Shown here piece by piece: positions 36,406 through 47,173 of a stretch of DNA of 63,946 bases. Below the pieces are notes generated by a model. The model saw only the letters and a list, made by a program, of their open reading frames with translations. It was not told where the DNA came from and did no database searches. Every line of letters begins with the position of its first letter. Position 1 is the stretch's first letter. The position numbers were made by a program, and so were the translations under genes. The stretch spans positions 1 to 63,946 of the forward strand of contig RFVC01000001.1 of assembly GCA_009922595.1 (NCBI GenBank). The letters run 5' to 3'. The DNA is from Gammaproteobacteria bacterium. GTDB lineage: Bacteria > Pseudomonadota > Gammaproteobacteria > Pseudomonadales > Pseudohongiellaceae.

Positions 36406-38115
36406 TTAAAAACAGTGTGGACTGTTTTCCTGGAGTGAGAGGCTGGCAAGATATAGGGCTTTCTCTTCAAGGCCGTTTGAGGCAAGAGCAAGTGCCGCCC
36501 GAAGGCGCTGGTGGTAGTCAGAACTGCCGTCAGCTTTATGCCATAAGAGCAGCCCAAGCCAGTGCATGACCACTAGGCCCGAAAGATTCATAAAATGGTA
36601 GGCACCTCCGTCTACAGATTTCTTGTCCGCGGCCGCCATTGACTGCAGGCTGGCAAGCGCGGACTCAAGGCTGTTGATGGCATTGGTGAGTCCGGATTTT
36701 AGGGGGTTTTCATCCAGCGTCGACTCAATGTCATTGCGAACGATCTCCAGCAAACGGTTTAACAGGGCTGCATCATCACCCAGGACTTTGCGTTTGAGAA
36801 AGTCCAGCGCCTGTATTCCACTTGTTCCTTCATATATAGAGGCAACACGTATGTCCCTGGCCATGCGTTCCAGCGGGTAATCATTGGTATAGCCATAGCC
36901 GCCGAGCACCTGGATGCCCTGGCTTGCCACGGCAAAACCTGTTTCCGCGCCAACCGTTTTAGTGATTGGAAGCAGCAGTTCCCCCAGGGCCAGTATGTCA
37001 CTGTCTCCTGTTATTTCAGCAAGATCGAGGTAGGCAGCAGTGCGCAATGCCAGTGCCCTGATCATTTCACTCTGCGCAGTCATTTCCAGCAGCATTCTTT
37101 TTACATCAGCGTGCTCGGTAATCATGACCGGGGGTTGATCAGGACGACCGCCCTGGGGCCGCTCTTTCGCATAGGCAATGGCATGCAGGGTGGCCATATT
37201 GGCGGTGGCTGCTCCCTGTATACCTACTGCGAGTCGCATGCCATTCATCATGACGAACAGCGCCTGTAATCCTTTGCCGGTTTCACCGATCAGGTAGCCC
37301 TCGGCATTTTCCAGTTCGAGGACGCAGGTAGGTGACGCATGCAGGCCCATCTTGTGTTCAAGGCGCGAAACGTTGAAGCCGTTGCGATGTTCCTCATCAA
37401 GGATGTCATCTTTGAACTTGGGAATAGCAAAAAGACCGAGTGCGCGGGTTCCGATTTCTTCGCTGGGCACCCTGGCAAGCACAAGGTGGACAATCTGGTC
37501 AGTGGCATCGTGGTCGCCAAAGGAAATCCAGATTTTAGAACCGGTGATTGACCACTTGTCGCCATCAATAGGAGTGGCCGATGTCCTGATGCGGCCTACA
37601 TCGGACCCTGCCTGTGGTTCACTGATGACAATGGTGAAGGAGTTGTCACCGCTAATTAGGCCCGGCAGCCAGCGCTCAACCAACGCTTCAGGTGCATTAG
37701 CCAGCAAGGCCTTGATAGCGCAGCGAACATTGATGCTCATCATGCCGAAGGCGTGGTTGCTGCCGTCCAGAATTTCCTGCACGGCACACTGGACAACATT
37801 CGGAAAACCGAGTCCGTCATTATCAAGGGGCAGGCCAAGGGCAGGGAAACCCAGTTCACACCATTCCTGGTAAACCTCACGCGTGCCGCCAGGAAGCATG
37901 ACGCGGCCATTTTCAAGTTTGCAGCCTTCAACGTCCCCTGACTCTGCCAGCGGTATAAGTTTTTCCTCGGCAAACCGTTTGCTCTGGTCAAACATCATGT
38001 CGATCATTTCACTGTCTACATGACCAAAAGTTTCTGAGGCCAGGATTTTTTTCAGCTCACCCACGGACTCCAGCTGAAATTTCAGGCTTTGAATTTGTTC
38101 AAGAAGTATGGACAT
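36406..38115 (-). CDS. long acyl-CoA dehydrogenase
   Basis: A 569-residue FAD-dependent acyl-CoA dehydrogenase. Visible are FTIVISEPQAGSDVGRIRT and WSITGSKIWISFGDHD of the FAD-binding middle domain, IQVLGGYGYTNDYPLERM, and the catalytic Glu in ASIYEGTSGIQALDF. A C-terminal extension of about 120 residues places it with the 600-residue subgroup that also accepts substituted or long acyl-CoA substrates. ATG 38115 begins MSILLEQIQ, 22 bases after the stop of the regulator gene; the longer upstream frame overlaps the regulator and is not used. The ribosome site is weak. Confidence 0.88.
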   Translation of the reverse strand: MSILLEQIQSLKFQLESVGELKKILASETFGHVDSEMIDMMFDQSKRFAEEKLIPLAESGDVEGCKLENGRVMLPGGTREVYQEWCELGFPALGLPLDNDGLGFPNVVQCAVQEILDGSNHAFGMMSINVRCAIKALLANAPEALVERWLPGLISGDNSFTIVISEPQAGSDVGRIRTSATPIDGDKWSITGSKIWISFGDHDATDQIVHLVLARVPSEEIGTRALGLFAIPKFKDDILDEEHRNGFNVSRLEHKMGLHASPTCVLELENAEGYLIGETGKGLQALFVMMNGMRLAVGIQGAATANMATLHAIAYAKERPQGGRPDQPPVMITEHADVKRMLLEMTAQSEMIRALALRTAAYLDLAEITGDSDILALGELLLPITKTVGAETGFAVASQGIQVLGGYGYTNDYPLERMARDIRVASIYEGTSGIQALDFLKRKVLGDDAALLNRLLEIVRNDIESTLDENPLKSGLTNAINSLESALASLQSMAAADKKSVDGGAYHFMNLSGLVVMHWLGLLLWHKADGSSDYHQRLRAALALASNGLEEKALYLASLSLQENSPHCF

Positions 38116-38137
38116 AGAGGGGAAGACTACTTGGTTA

Positions 38138-39241
38138 TTAAAGCGGGATGGAACTGGGGTAGAAGTTTTCCTTGGGAGGGAAAACAGCCCTGATATTTCT
38201 GTTGATGAGGCCTGAATTGATATCAAGGAATAACAGCTCCTTTTGCCCGGCTTGATCAATGGCCATGATGGTCAGGATATTGGTCTGACGCGAAAAACTC
38301 AGGTGATAGGGCACCTGGTTGCTGCTGCTTAATAACTCTTGAGTGACAAGTGTTTTCAGATCGAGCTTCTGCAGGCTGGCCTCGGATTCGTTGATTGCTA
38401 TGAAGGCAAGGGTGCGGTTGTTGAGCCACTTCGGAGCAACGATGCGGCTGTCCATGCAGTCGATAAGTTTATTCACGATTAGGGCATTCGTTTCAGACTG
38501 GGTGACAGCTACGGCTTTCAAAGAGGAGCAGCGATTTGCGGCATCAGCAAAAAGCAGCATGCTGCTGTCCATTGACCAGGCCAGGTGTTCATACCTGCCG
38601 GCCTCGTCAGTGAGTAGGAAGTCATTACCATAGGCTAGGTCGCGAGCCCACAAGTGTGCACGTCCTTCTTCCAGATAGCGGGGATAAACCACGTACCGCC
38701 CGTCCGGCGAGTAGACGGGGAAGTCATCCGGATTAGCCAGGGCCGTAATCAGAGCAGAATTGTCGAGAAGAGAGAATTCCGTATCCGGGGTTTCACCCAG
38801 GGTTGCTGCAGGCTGATCTGGCTGTGGCATATATAAGGCGACCATAGCAAGAATTAGGATGACAGCCGCAGCTGCCGCAAATCTCCTGGACAGAGCCCAC
38901 CAGGGCAATATTTTATCTTCACTGAATTCCTGCCAGTGAACCTCGGCCACGATGCTGTAGCCCCGCTTTGGGTAGGTGGCAATCACGCATTGCTTGCGTG
39001 CGTCATCGCCAAAGACCTTACGCAACCTGGCTATGCAGCGCTGCAGGGCTCCTGGCTCAACCACGGTATTGGTCCAGATGGTATCGAGGAGTTCCCGGTG
39101 TGAAATCACCCGGCCAGGATTGCTCGCGAGATACTGCAATACCTTGAAAACTTTTGGTTCCAGGGATACAGTTTCGCCGCCAATAAAAACTACCCGGCGG
39201 TCAGTATCGACGCGAGTTTTGTTGATGTAAAAGGATTTCAC
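38138..39241 (-). CDS. ToxR/CadC-like membrane transcription regulator
   Basis: A 367-residue protein with a cytoplasmic OmpR-type winged helix (residues 1-100: SLEPKVFKVLQYLASNPGRVISHRELLDTIW and LRKVFGDDARKQCVIATYPKRGYSIVA), one membrane helix near residues 120-140 (FAAAAAVILILAMVALYM), and a periplasmic part with TolB-like WD-type repeats (FPVYSPDGRYVVYPR, HLAWSMDSSMLLFAD). The periplasmic part is short, only a few blades. It is divergent from the TonB receptor gene and upstream of the acyl-CoA dehydrogenase, so it may control both, sensing an external signal (inference). Confidence 0.88.
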   Translation of the reverse strand: MKSFYINKTRVDTDRRVVFIGGETVSLEPKVFKVLQYLASNPGRVISHRELLDTIWTNTVVEPGALQRCIARLRKVFGDDARKQCVIATYPKRGYSIVAEVHWQEFSEDKILPWWALSRRFAAAAAVILILAMVALYMPQPDQPAATLGETPDTEFSLLDNSALITALANPDDFPVYSPDGRYVVYPRYLEEGRAHLWARDLAYGNDFLLTDEAGRYEHLAWSMDSSMLLFADAANRCSSLKAVAVTQSETNALIVNKLIDCMDSRIVAPKWLNNRTLAFIAINESEASLQKLDLKTLVTQELLSSSNQVPYHLSFSRQTNILTIMAIDQAGQKELLFLDINSGLINRNIRAVFPPKENFYPSSIPL

Positions 39242-39383
39242 AGGGCTGGGATAAATCCATCAGGAAAAAATCAGCTTTTTCCCGCTCTTTGTCATTGGTG
39301 TAGCTTTATTAATGTGCAGAATATAGCAAATTTTTTTGAACCCTGGGTTAACAGCCAGGCACAGACCCGAATCTTGGGGGAGT

Positions 39384-41298
39384 ATGAGAATGACATTTAA
39401 TCACCGAATCAGACCACTGCAACTGGCGATCTGTATGACCGCGGCCTGGTCGGGGTCGAGTATGGCCCAGGACAACATGCTGGAGACGATTTTTGTCACT
39501 TCAGATCGGCAGGGATCAGCTATCGGGGATATCCCTTCCAGCATCCATGCAGTGGACAGGGAATTGCTGGATACTTTCAAACAGGTTCACATCGGTGAAG
39601 TATTGAATACTGTCCCGGGTGTCGTATTCAACAGGGGTAACGGGCAGGAGTCCCTGCTGGGCATCCGCTCCCCGGTTCTGACCGGTGCAGGCAGTTGCGG
39701 CGCTTACCAGGTGTCCCAGGATGGAATTCCAGTGCGTGCTGCCGGGTTCTGTAATGTAAACCAGCTGTTCGAGGCGAATACCGAACAGGCCCAGGCCATA
39801 GAGATTATTCGTGGACCGGGCAGCGTCTTGTTTGGCGCTAACGCCTTGCATGGAGCAATCAATGTGATCAACCCGGCACTGTCAGGTAAGCCCGGTGGTG
39901 TGATCTCAGTAGATGCCGGCCCCAATGAATACGGGCGACTGAACTTAGGGATTAATACTGAAGAGGGTGAGCACCAGTTCGGTGTTTATTTCAATGGCGC
40001 CAGTGATGGCGGCTACAAGGATGACTCCGGTTTCGATCAACAGAAACTGAACGTTGGGCATAGGTATGATGGCGGCAACGTGCGCATATCCAGCTCTTTC
40101 GCAGTGACCAACCTGAACCAGGAAACTGCAGGTTTCCTGGTGGGTACTAACGCCTACAAGGATAGTGCAAAGAAAAGAGAAAATGCCAATCCGGAAGCGT
40201 TCCGCGACGTCCAGAGTTTTCGTTTTCACACCCGTATCGAAGGTGATACTGAAAACGGTACCTGGATGGTGACGCCGTACTACCGTAACACGGACATGAC
40301 TTTCCTAATGCACTTCCTGCCAGGTACTCCACTGGAAGAAAACGGGCACGACTCCTTTGGCCTGCAAACCTTATACAGTTTCAATTCCAGCGATGATGTT
40401 AACTGGACCGTCGGGCTTGATATGGAAAGCACGGATGGTTTACTGAAGCAGACGCAGGCTGGCGGCTTCGGCTCATTCCCAGCCGGCAAGCAATACGATT
40501 TCCCCCTCCGGAACCTGCAGATACAGCCGGCCTTCAGACCGCAGTGATAATTTTGACAATCTGACCGCGCAAATCGGCTGGATTCATGACTTTGATGCCA
40601 GCACCCAACTTTTTGCCAACTATTCCCTGGCATTCCGTGCTCCACAGGCGACTGAACTCTACAGGCTGCAGGTAAATCAGTCCGTCGCTGATCTGGATTC
40701 CGAGCAGGTCAACAGTTTTGAAGTGGGTTACCGTGCCAGCCGGGGCAACATGTCCTTCGGTGTAGCGGCCTACTGGATGGAAAAGGAAGACGTGATATTC
40801 CAGGACAGTGCCCGAAACAATATAAGTGGCGGGGAGACCAGTCATCGAGGAATAGAACTGGATTCGCTGTTTTCACTAACAGATGACCTGTCGCTGAAAG
40901 TGGTAGCCAGCTATGCGCGTCACAAGTATGAAGCCAATATCGCGCCACTGGGTGTCCGGGTTTCCATTGACGGAAACGATATGGACACGGCGCCAAGGCT
41001 CGTGGGTAATGTGCAGCTGAACTGGAACATTAACAGCCAGAACAGCCTCAACATTGAATGGGTGCACATGGATGATTACTACACGGATGAAGCCAATCTG
41101 CATCGTTACGAGGGCCATGACTTAGTGAATCTCAGGTATCGTTATGATTCCTCAGATAACTGGTATTTCGCTGCCCGTGTCACCAACCTATTTGATGAGG
41201 ATTATGCAGAGCGTGCAGATTTCAGCTCGTTTGGGGGAGACCGTTATTTTGTTGGTGAACCGGCGAGCCTCTACGTAACGGTAGGATCGCGATTCTAG
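39384..41298 (+). pseudogene. TonB-dependent receptor with frameshift
   Basis: An outer-membrane receptor. The first frame starts at ATG 39384 after GGGGGAG, has a signal peptide (ends SSMAQ), a plug domain (VTSDRQGSAIGDIPSSIHAVD, IEIIRGPGSVLFGANALHGAINVI) and the first barrel strands, then stops at 40547. The homologous reading goes on in another frame from about 40504: CRYSRPSDRSDNFDNLTAQIG, FRAPQATELYRLQ, NISGGETSHRGIEL, to the C-terminal strand ending VTVGSRF at 41298. The two parts sum to about 638 codons, shorter than usual, so an out-of-frame deletion of some barrel residues around 40497-40515 is likely. A C-run (TCCCCCTCC) lies at the junction, and a sequencing error cannot be excluded. 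Confidence 0.82.
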
Positions 41299-41320
41299 AG
41301 AAAGTTTTTAAGTAGAAATA

Positions 41321-41348
41321 AAAAAACCGGGGCTTGCCCCGGTTTTTT
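41321..41348. terminator. bidirectional terminator between the receptor gene and cysNC
   Basis: AAAAAACCGGGGC-TTGC-CCCGGTTTTTT has a GC stem with A and T tracts on both sides, so it can end transcripts from either strand. The cysNC stop codon lies within it, and the receptor gene ends 23 bases before it. Confidence 0.9.
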
Positions 41349-43245
41349 ATATTACTGCGTTTTCTTTCATCACGTTGATTATACGTTCTATGCAGTCCTC
41401 AACGTCGAGCTCATGGGTAGGCAGAATCAGGTCGGGGTTTTCAGGCTCCGGGTATTCGAAAGAGACACCGGGAACGATTCCCGTCGGAACATTTTCCTCG
41501 GCGGCATAGAGACCGCTAGGGTCACGCTGCTTGCAGACTTCAAGCGGTGGATTGAGGTAGATCACGATGGTGTTTTCTTCGCCAATGACACTCATGAGAT
41601 GTTCGCGGGAGTCGAGATTTGGTGCCACGAAGGCTGCGCAGCAAATGAGACCCGCATCATTAAGATACCTTGCAATGTAGGCGCTGCGGCGTAGGTTTTC
41701 AGCACGACCCTCTGCATCATGCGGCAGGTCCTTGCTGATGCCCAGACGCATCTGCTTACCGTCAAGCACTGTGCTCACGCGACCCATGTCAAATAACTTT
41801 CTTTCCAGCGCATGGGCAAGTGTTGATTTGCCTGAGCCCGAAAGTCCTATGAACATTACGGTGACAGGTTTCTGGCCGTAGCGGGCGGCGCGCTCCTCGG
41901 TAGTGACGTGGGCCGAAACCGTGCTGATGTGTTTTCCGGTCTCGTTAGCGTCAGCGATCATGCCGGCACCGACGGTTACGTTCGTGAGACGGTCGATAAT
42001 TATGAAAGAGCCGGTGCTGGGATTTGTCTTGTAATCGTCAAAATAGATGGAGTCGCTCAGAGCAACTTCACACAACCCGATTTCATTCAGTTCCAGGGCG
42101 GGCGCCGGGCTGGTTTCCAGCGTATTGATGTCAACCTTGTTCTTGATATTGGAAATCTGGCCGCTTGTATTCTTGGCATTGAATTTAAAGTCATACTGCT
42201 TGCCGGTCAGCAGTGCCTTCTCGTTCATCCAGACAATGTTGGCAACGAATTCATCGCTGGTGGTTGGCAGGTTGTCAGAGTGGACAATCATGTCGCCGCG
42301 GCTGATATCAATTTCATCTTCCAGGGTGATAGTGATCGCCATAGGTGTAAAAGCCTGCTCCAGCTCTTCATCATAGGTCACGATGGATTTAATCGTGCTG
42401 CTTTTACCAGACGGCAGTGCAGTGATGTGATCGCCCTTGCGGACGACGCCGGAGGCGATCGTGCCGCAGTAACCGCGAAAGTCGAGATTGGGGCGGTTAA
42501 CAAACTGTACCGGGAAGCGGAAGTCCTCGAAATTGCGGTCAGCGCTGATCTTCACGTTTTCCAGCATCCACATCAGGGTCTCGCCTTCATACCATGGCAT
42601 CTCTTCGCTGCAATGAACGACGTTATCTCCTTTGAGCGCGGAAATTGGGATAAATGTCAGATCTTCCATGTCCAGCTCACTGGTGAAATCCAGGTAGACG
42701 TCACGAATATCGTTGAAGACTTGCTCGCTGTATTCCATGAGGTCCATTTTATTAACGGCTACGATGATGTGTTTGATGCCGAGCAGCTTGGCAATAAAGG
42801 TATGACGACGGGTCTGGGTCAGCACTCCATGGCGGGCGTCGATGAGAATAATGGCCAGCTCACAGTTGGACGCACCAGTGGCCATGTTGCGTGTGTACTG
42901 TTCATGCCCCGGCGTGTCGGCAATGATGAACTTGCGCTTGGCCGTGGAAAAATAGCGGTAGGCTACATCAATGGTGATCCCCTGTTCACGCTCGGCTTGG
43001 AGACCATCGGTCAGGCGGGAAAGATCAAGCTCAGCTTCGGCAGCTCCTGATTTCGATGCATCACTGCTGATAGCTTCCAACTGGTCCTGGTAGACCATCT
43101 TTGTGTCGTAAAGCAGGCGTCCAATCAGCGTGCTCTTGCCGTCATCAACGCTTCCGCAGGTGAGCAGGCGCAGGAGTTCCTTGCGCTCATGCTGGGCAAG
43201 GTAGGCATTGATATCAGTGGCGATAAGGTCAGACTGGTGCGACAT
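41347..43245 (-). CDS. cysNC: bifunctional sulfate adenylyltransferase subunit 1 / APS kinase
   Basis: A 632-residue fusion for sulfate activation. Residues 1-440 are CysN, a GTPase that drives ATP sulfurylase: G1 [16 protein letters not shown]3 [10 protein letters not shown]4 NKMD. Residues 450-632 are APS kinase (CysC): Walker [15 protein letters not shown] and the catalytic SGLYAAE-like part, which makes PAPS from APS. It begins right after cysD, with stop and start adjacent. The fusion is common in pseudomonads. APS reductase genes are not in the window. Confidence 0.96.
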   Translation of the reverse strand: MSHQSDLIATDINAYLAQHERKELLRLLTCGSVDDGKSTLIGRLLYDTKMVYQDQLEAISSDASKSGAAEAELDLSRLTDGLQAEREQGITIDVAYRYFSTAKRKFIIADTPGHEQYTRNMATGASNCELAIILIDARHGVLTQTRRHTFIAKLLGIKHIIVAVNKMDLMEYSEQVFNDIRDVYLDFTSELDMEDLTFIPISALKGDNVVHCSEEMPWYEGETLMWMLENVKISADRNFEDFRFPVQFVNRPNLDFRGYCGTIASGVVRKGDHITALPSGKSSTIKSIVTYDEELEQAFTPMAITITLEDEIDISRGDMIVHSDNLPTTSDEFVANIVWMNEKALLTGKQYDFKFNAKNTSGQISNIKNKVDINTLETSPAPALELNEIGLCEVALSDSIYFDDYKTNPSTGSFIIIDRLTNVTVGAGMIADANETGKHISTVSAHVTTEERAARYGQKPVTVMFIGLSGSGKSTLAHALERKLFDMGRVSTVLDGKQMRLGISKDLPHDAEGRAENLRRSAYIARYLNDAGLICCAAFVAPNLDSREHLMSVIGEENTIVIYLNPPLEVCKQRDPSGLYAAEENVPTGIVPGVSFEYPEPENPDLILPTHELDVEDCIERIINVMKENAVI

Positions 43246-44163
43246 CTAGAAGTAACCCTCACGCTTTTTCTTCTCCATTGAGCCGGCCTGGTCCTTGTCG
43301 ATGGTGCGACCCTGCCTTTCAGAAGTTGTGGCCAGCAGCATTTCCTGGATTATTTCAGGTAGAGTGGTGGCTTCTGACTCAACGGCCCCGGTGAGGGGGT
43401 AACAGCCTAGTGTCCGGAAGCGGACTTTCTTCATGACCGCCTTCTCCGCCAGTTCAGGTGGCACGCGGTCATCATTGACACAGATTTCAGTACCGGCATA
43501 TTCCACCACGGGACGCTCCTCGGCAAAGTAAAGCGAGGGAATGTCGATATTGTTCAGATGGATGTATTGCCAGATATCCAGCTCGGTCCAGTTGGACAGG
43601 GGGAAGACGCGAATACTTTCTTCCTTACTTCGGTTGATTTTACCGTTGTAAAGATTCCAGAGTTCAGGACGCTGATTCTTTGGGTCCCATTTATGGTTCT
43701 TGTCTCTAAATGAATAGACACGTTCCTTGGCGCGCGAAGCTTCCTCGTCGCGACGGGCACCACCGAATGCGGCATCGAACTTGTACTTGTTCAGTGCCTG
43801 CTTGAGTGCCTCGGTTTTCATGATGTCGGTATGCTTGGAGCTTCCGTGCGTAAAGGGAGTAACGCCGGCCTCAACACCTTCCTGGTTTATATGCACAATC
43901 AGATCGAGACCCAGGCGCTCAGCCATGCTGTCGCGGAATTCGATCATCTCCTTGAACTTCCAGGTGGTGTCGACATGAAGAAGTCGGAAGGGCAGCTTTC
44001 CGGGATAAAAGGCCTTCAATGCCACATGAAGCATGACGGCTGAATCTTTACCCACGGAGTAGAGCATAACCGGGTTTTCAAACTCGGCAGCGACTTCACG
44101 AATAATGTGAATGCTTTCCGCCTCAAGCTGCTTGAGGTGTGTAAGCCTGTGTTCATTCATCAT
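43246..44163 (-). CDS. cysD: sulfate adenylyltransferase subunit 2
   Basis: Catalytic subunit (305 residues) of ATP sulfurylase; forms APS from ATP and sulfate with CysN. The PP-loop is [18 protein letters not shown] near residue 35, followed by the substrate segment [18 protein letters not shown] and the C-terminal [18 protein letters not shown]. Two Met codons lie at the start (44163, 44160). It is directly followed by cysNC and so forms a two-gene operon. Confidence 0.97.
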   Translation of the reverse strand: MMNEHRLTHLKQLEAESIHIIREVAAEFENPVMLYSVGKDSAVMLHVALKAFYPGKLPFRLLHVDTTWKFKEMIEFRDSMAERLGLDLIVHINQEGVEAGVTPFTHGSSKHTDIMKTEALKQALNKYKFDAAFGGARRDEEASRAKERVYSFRDKNHKWDPKNQRPELWNLYNGKINRSKEESIRVFPLSNWTELDIWQYIHLNNIDIPSLYFAEERPVVEYAGTEICVNDDRVPPELAEKAVMKKVRFRTLGCYPLTGAVESEATTLPEIIQEMLLATTSERQGRTIDKDQAGSMEKKKREGYF

Positions 44164-44297
44164 GTTGAATGGTTGATTCTGGAATTTAATTCAGTCCAAT
44201 ATAGGACCGGGCTTAGTCGGGGCGCAGATTATACACGTCAGGGTCACGAGTCCCAAGCGGGAAAGTTAAGAAAGAAACACGGGATAACCGGGAGTTT

Positions 44298-44765
44298 TCA
44301 GTCTGTAATGCGGGGAATGGATTCCGGTGAAATGTCCACCTTGTCAAGGCCGTAATCCTCGGCAAGACTGCCTTTCTGGTCTGGGCTCGACTTGGCTGCA
44401 TAATCCCGCGGTGGGCCAGGCGCTTCTTCCGGCGTTTCCGCAAAAGTATCGCGCGTGAGCGCTTCCTGTTCACGAGCGGTATGCGTGAGCTGTTCAGAAA
44501 TATATTCAGGGCACAGAGACTGGGCCCCTGCGGCCATATGCCGGTAGAAATCCCTGTAGCTGTCGGCCAGGTTGTTAAGCAGGTTGGCAGTCGAGTTGAA
44601 ATGGCTGTGAACATTGTGCTTGTAGGCTTCGTGTTCCAGCTCGAGTGCTTCGAGCTGTTCTTCGAGTTGTTTGACCCTGGCTTCGTCAGATTTGAACTGT
44701 TTGTAGACGACCGCGCCTACGATAAGACCAATGATAAAAGCAAGTAGTCCAGTCAACCAGATCAT
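44298..44765 (-). CDS. zapG: YhcB/ZapG-type cell envelope protein (DUF1043)
   Basis: A 155-residue inner-membrane protein. One N-terminal membrane helix (LTGLLAFIIGLIVGAVVY, residues 3-21) is followed by a coiled coil (VKQLEEQLEALELEHEAYKHNV) and the family box HFNSTANLLNNLADSYRDFYRHMAAGA; the tail is polar and disordered. YhcB is a division/elongation-linked protein in E. coli. ATG 44765 (MIWLTGLLAF) is chosen; the upstream extension overlaps the divergent zapE region. Its place next to zapE matches E. coli. Confidence 0.9.
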   Translation of the reverse strand: MIWLTGLLAFIIGLIVGAVVYKQFKSDEARVKQLEEQLEALELEHEAYKHNVHSHFNSTANLLNNLADSYRDFYRHMAAGAQSLCPEYISEQLTHTAREQEALTRDTFAETPEEAPGPPRDYAAKSSPDQKGSLAEDYGLDKVDISPESIPRITD

Positions 44766-44856
44766 GCTGACAAACTTCCTGTTAAATAAGGTCGGGTGAC
44801 CAGTGTTAAATTCGACGGGATAAAACTTGAAGACATGTAAAGGATTATACCTATAA

Positions 44857-46029
44857 TTGTGCCCTTGTCCTGTCACTCCAAGTAACTTTCCCTTGTCTTA
44901 TTCTCAAACACCATTTGAACATTACTCCCAGGACCTGGCCCAGGGCAGTATTCAGCCTGACAGGGCACAGGAAGAAACTATTAAGGCCCTCGAGAGCCTG
45001 TACGGACAGATAGTGGATTGCTGGAAAGAACCGGAGGGACTGTTTGGCTCCCTTCTTGGGAAAAAGAAAAAAGCCATCCGTCAGATCAAGGGCCTGTATC
45101 TCTGGGGTGGAGTGGGTCGCGGAAAAACCTACCTGATGGATATTTTTTACCAGTGCCTGCCCGGTGAGCGAAAAATGCGCATGCATTTTCATCGTTTTAT
45201 GCAAATGGTGCATCGAAGTCTTTACAGCAACCGCGGGCAGAAAAATCCTCTCGAACTCGTGGCCGGGGAGATTTGCGAAAAAGCCGATGTGCTTTGTTTC
45301 GATGAGTTTTATGTGAGTGAAATCGGGGATGCCATGATTCTGGGCAACCTGCTTGAGGCACTCTTTGAAGAGGGGATTGTACTTGTAACCACTTCCAACA
45401 TCCCTCCGCCCAAACTTTACGAACGTGGCCTGCAGCGACAGAAATTTCTCCCGGCTATAGCCTTGCTGGAAGTGCATACGACTGATATGAACGTGGATGG
45501 CGGAACTGATTACCGGCTGCGCACACTGGAGAATGCCCGGATCTACCACAGCCCGCTTGGAGATGAGGCCGATAAAGCAATGCTGGACTGCTTTGACAAT
45601 CTCAGCAGGGGGATGAGCACCTGGGACACCCGGACGCTGGAGATCCTGGGCCGGGATATTACTGTCCAACGTAGCGCCGAAGGCATTGCCTGGTTTGAAT
45701 TCGAGGATTTATGCGCAGGGCCCAGGAGTGCCGCAGATTACATCGAAATATCACAGCTTTTTCATACCGTGCTGTTATCCAATGTGCCCGTTTTCGATGA
45801 ATCTCTGGATGACAAGGCACGCCGCTTTATCTCCATGGTGGATGAGTTTTATGACCAGAACGTCAAGCTGATCCTCTCGGCAGCGCCGCCGCTCGAGGCC
45901 CTGTACCAGGGCGATGAGCTGACATTTACTTTCGAAAGAACCTGCTCAAGGCTGCTGGAAATGCAGTCACTGGAGTACCTGGGTCACGAGCACCGGCCAG
46001 AGGCCAGTATTGCCATGATTCCGGTGTGA
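44857..46029 (+). CDS. zapE: cell division ATPase ZapE (AFG1-like)
   Basis: An AFG1-type ATPase of about 390 residues that associates with the Z-ring in E. coli. It has Walker A GGVGRGKTYLMD near residue 88, MHFHRFMQMVH, Walker B VLCFDEFYVSEIGDAM, sensor TTSNIPP, and FLPAIALLEVHTTDMNVDGGTDYR. The start is uncertain: no ATG precedes the conserved part. TTG 44857 has an AAAGGA nearby at a long distance; TTG 44893 gives 378 residues, closer to the usual length. The rest of the protein is certain. Confidence 0.93.
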   Translation: MCPCPVTPSNFPLSYSQTPFEHYSQDLAQGSIQPDRAQEETIKALESLYGQIVDCWKEPEGLFGSLLGKKKKAIRQIKGLYLWGGVGRGKTYLMDIFYQCLPGERKMRMHFHRFMQMVHRSLYSNRGQKNPLELVAGEICEKADVLCFDEFYVSEIGDAMILGNLLEALFEEGIVLVTTSNIPPPKLYERGLQRQKFLPAIALLEVHTTDMNVDGGTDYRLRTLENARIYHSPLGDEADKAMLDCFDNLSRGMSTWDTRTLEILGRDITVQRSAEGIAWFEFEDLCAGPRSAADYIEISQLFHTVLLSNVPVFDESLDDKARRFISMVDEFYDQNVKLILSAAPPLEALYQGDELTFTFERTCSRLLEMQSLEYLGHEHRPEASIAMIPV

Positions 46030-46244
46030 ATCTGACCTTGCTGAAATAGGCCCTGTAAATCATAAAAAAAGCCACGGAATACTTGAATCTATAGGGTGTC
46101 ATCGGTAGAATTCGCGCTCTTCTTTTCCTAGGGTATACCGCTAATAGGCATACTGCCTTAATTAAAAAGTGGAGAAAAAGCCCGTAAAACCGGCAAAAAT
46201 TTCATATTTTTAGGAATCAATAGATACAAAATTCGGAACGAACC

Positions 46245-46676
46245 ATGAAGACGATTTCAATGAACAAGGAAACTGCAGAAAATAACTGGTATGTTATTGA
46301 TGCAGAGGGAAAAACTCTGGGCCGTATGGCTGCAGAGATAGCTCATCGTCTACGTGGTAAGCACAAGCCAGAATACACGCCACACGTGGACACCGGCGAC
46401 TATATCGTTGTCGTCAATGCTGAGAAAGTAAGCGTCACCGGCAAGAAAACTACCGACAAGCTCTATCACAGGCACTCTGGATACCCAGGCGGACTAAAAA
46501 CACGCACCTTCAACGAAATGGTTGAAAAAGCCCCTGAAGACATTATAACGCTGGCCGTGAAAGGCATGATGCCCCGCACACCACTGGGTCGCTCCATGCT
46601 TCGCAAATTGAAAGTCTATGCAGGCACCGAGCATCCTCACGGTGCCCAAAATCCTGCTGAACTTAACTTGGCGTAA
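46245..46676 (+). CDS. rplM: 50S ribosomal protein L13
   Basis: An early-assembling 50S protein of 143 residues. It has [20 protein letters not shown] at the start, [18 protein letters not shown], the [12 protein letters not shown] box and the C-terminal [22 protein letters not shown]. It begins 32 bases ahead of rpsI, the universal pair. The 215-base gap after zapE should hold its promoter; I saw no obvious protein-binding leader. Confidence 0.98.
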   Translation: MKTISMNKETAENNWYVIDAEGKTLGRMAAEIAHRLRGKHKPEYTPHVDTGDYIVVVNAEKVSVTGKKTTDKLYHRHSGYPGGLKTRTFNEMVEKAPEDIITLAVKGMMPRTPLGRSMLRKLKVYAGTEHPHGAQNPAELNLA

Positions 46677-46708
46677 CACGAAGATTTCTAAAAAGAGAAA
46701 CTAGATCA

Positions 46709-47101
46709 ATGGCAGCTACTCAATACTACGGAACGGGTCGTCGTAAAACTTCGACAGCAAGAGTTTTCCTGACTTCCGGGTCCGGCAATATCACTATCAA
46801 CAATCGCACGATTGACCAGTTTTTCGGTCGTGAAGTGGCACGCATGATCGTGCGTCAGCCGCTTGAACTGCTTGAGGTGTCCGAAAAATTTGACGTTAAT
46901 GTCCGCGTTGCAGGAGGCGGCAGCTTTGGTCAGGCAGGAGCAATTCGTCACGGCATCACTAGAGCGTTGATCGATTTCGACGAGGAAAACCGCTCTCCAC
47001 TGCGGAAAGCTGGTTTTGTGACTCGTGACGCCAGGGAAGTTGAACGTAAGAAAGTGGGACTGCGAAAAGCGAGAAAGCGTCCACAGTACTCCAAGCGTTA
47101 A
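46709..47101 (+). CDS. rpsI: 30S ribosomal protein S9
   Basis: A 130-residue ribosomal protein whose C-terminal tail (RPQYSKR) reaches the P-site tRNA. It has [16 protein letters not shown] at the start and [21 protein letters not shown] in the middle. It forms an operon with rplM and ends at a rho-independent terminator. Confidence 0.98.
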   Translation: MAATQYYGTGRRKTSTARVFLTSGSGNITINNRTIDQFFGREVARMIVRQPLELLEVSEKFDVNVRVAGGGSFGQAGAIRHGITRALIDFDEENRSPLRKAGFVTRDAREVERKKVGLRKARKRPQYSKR

Positions 47102-47173
47102 GAATTTGTTGCTAGTCCTAATCCGGACTTCTTTCAGGGTTTAAAACAAGACATAAAACAGGCAAATTCAAAG

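Noticed and set aside
41908-43050. Long plus-strand frame (380 residues) opposite cysNC
   Set aside because: cysNC on the minus strand is certain and full-length; the opposite frame has no family motifs or ribosome site.
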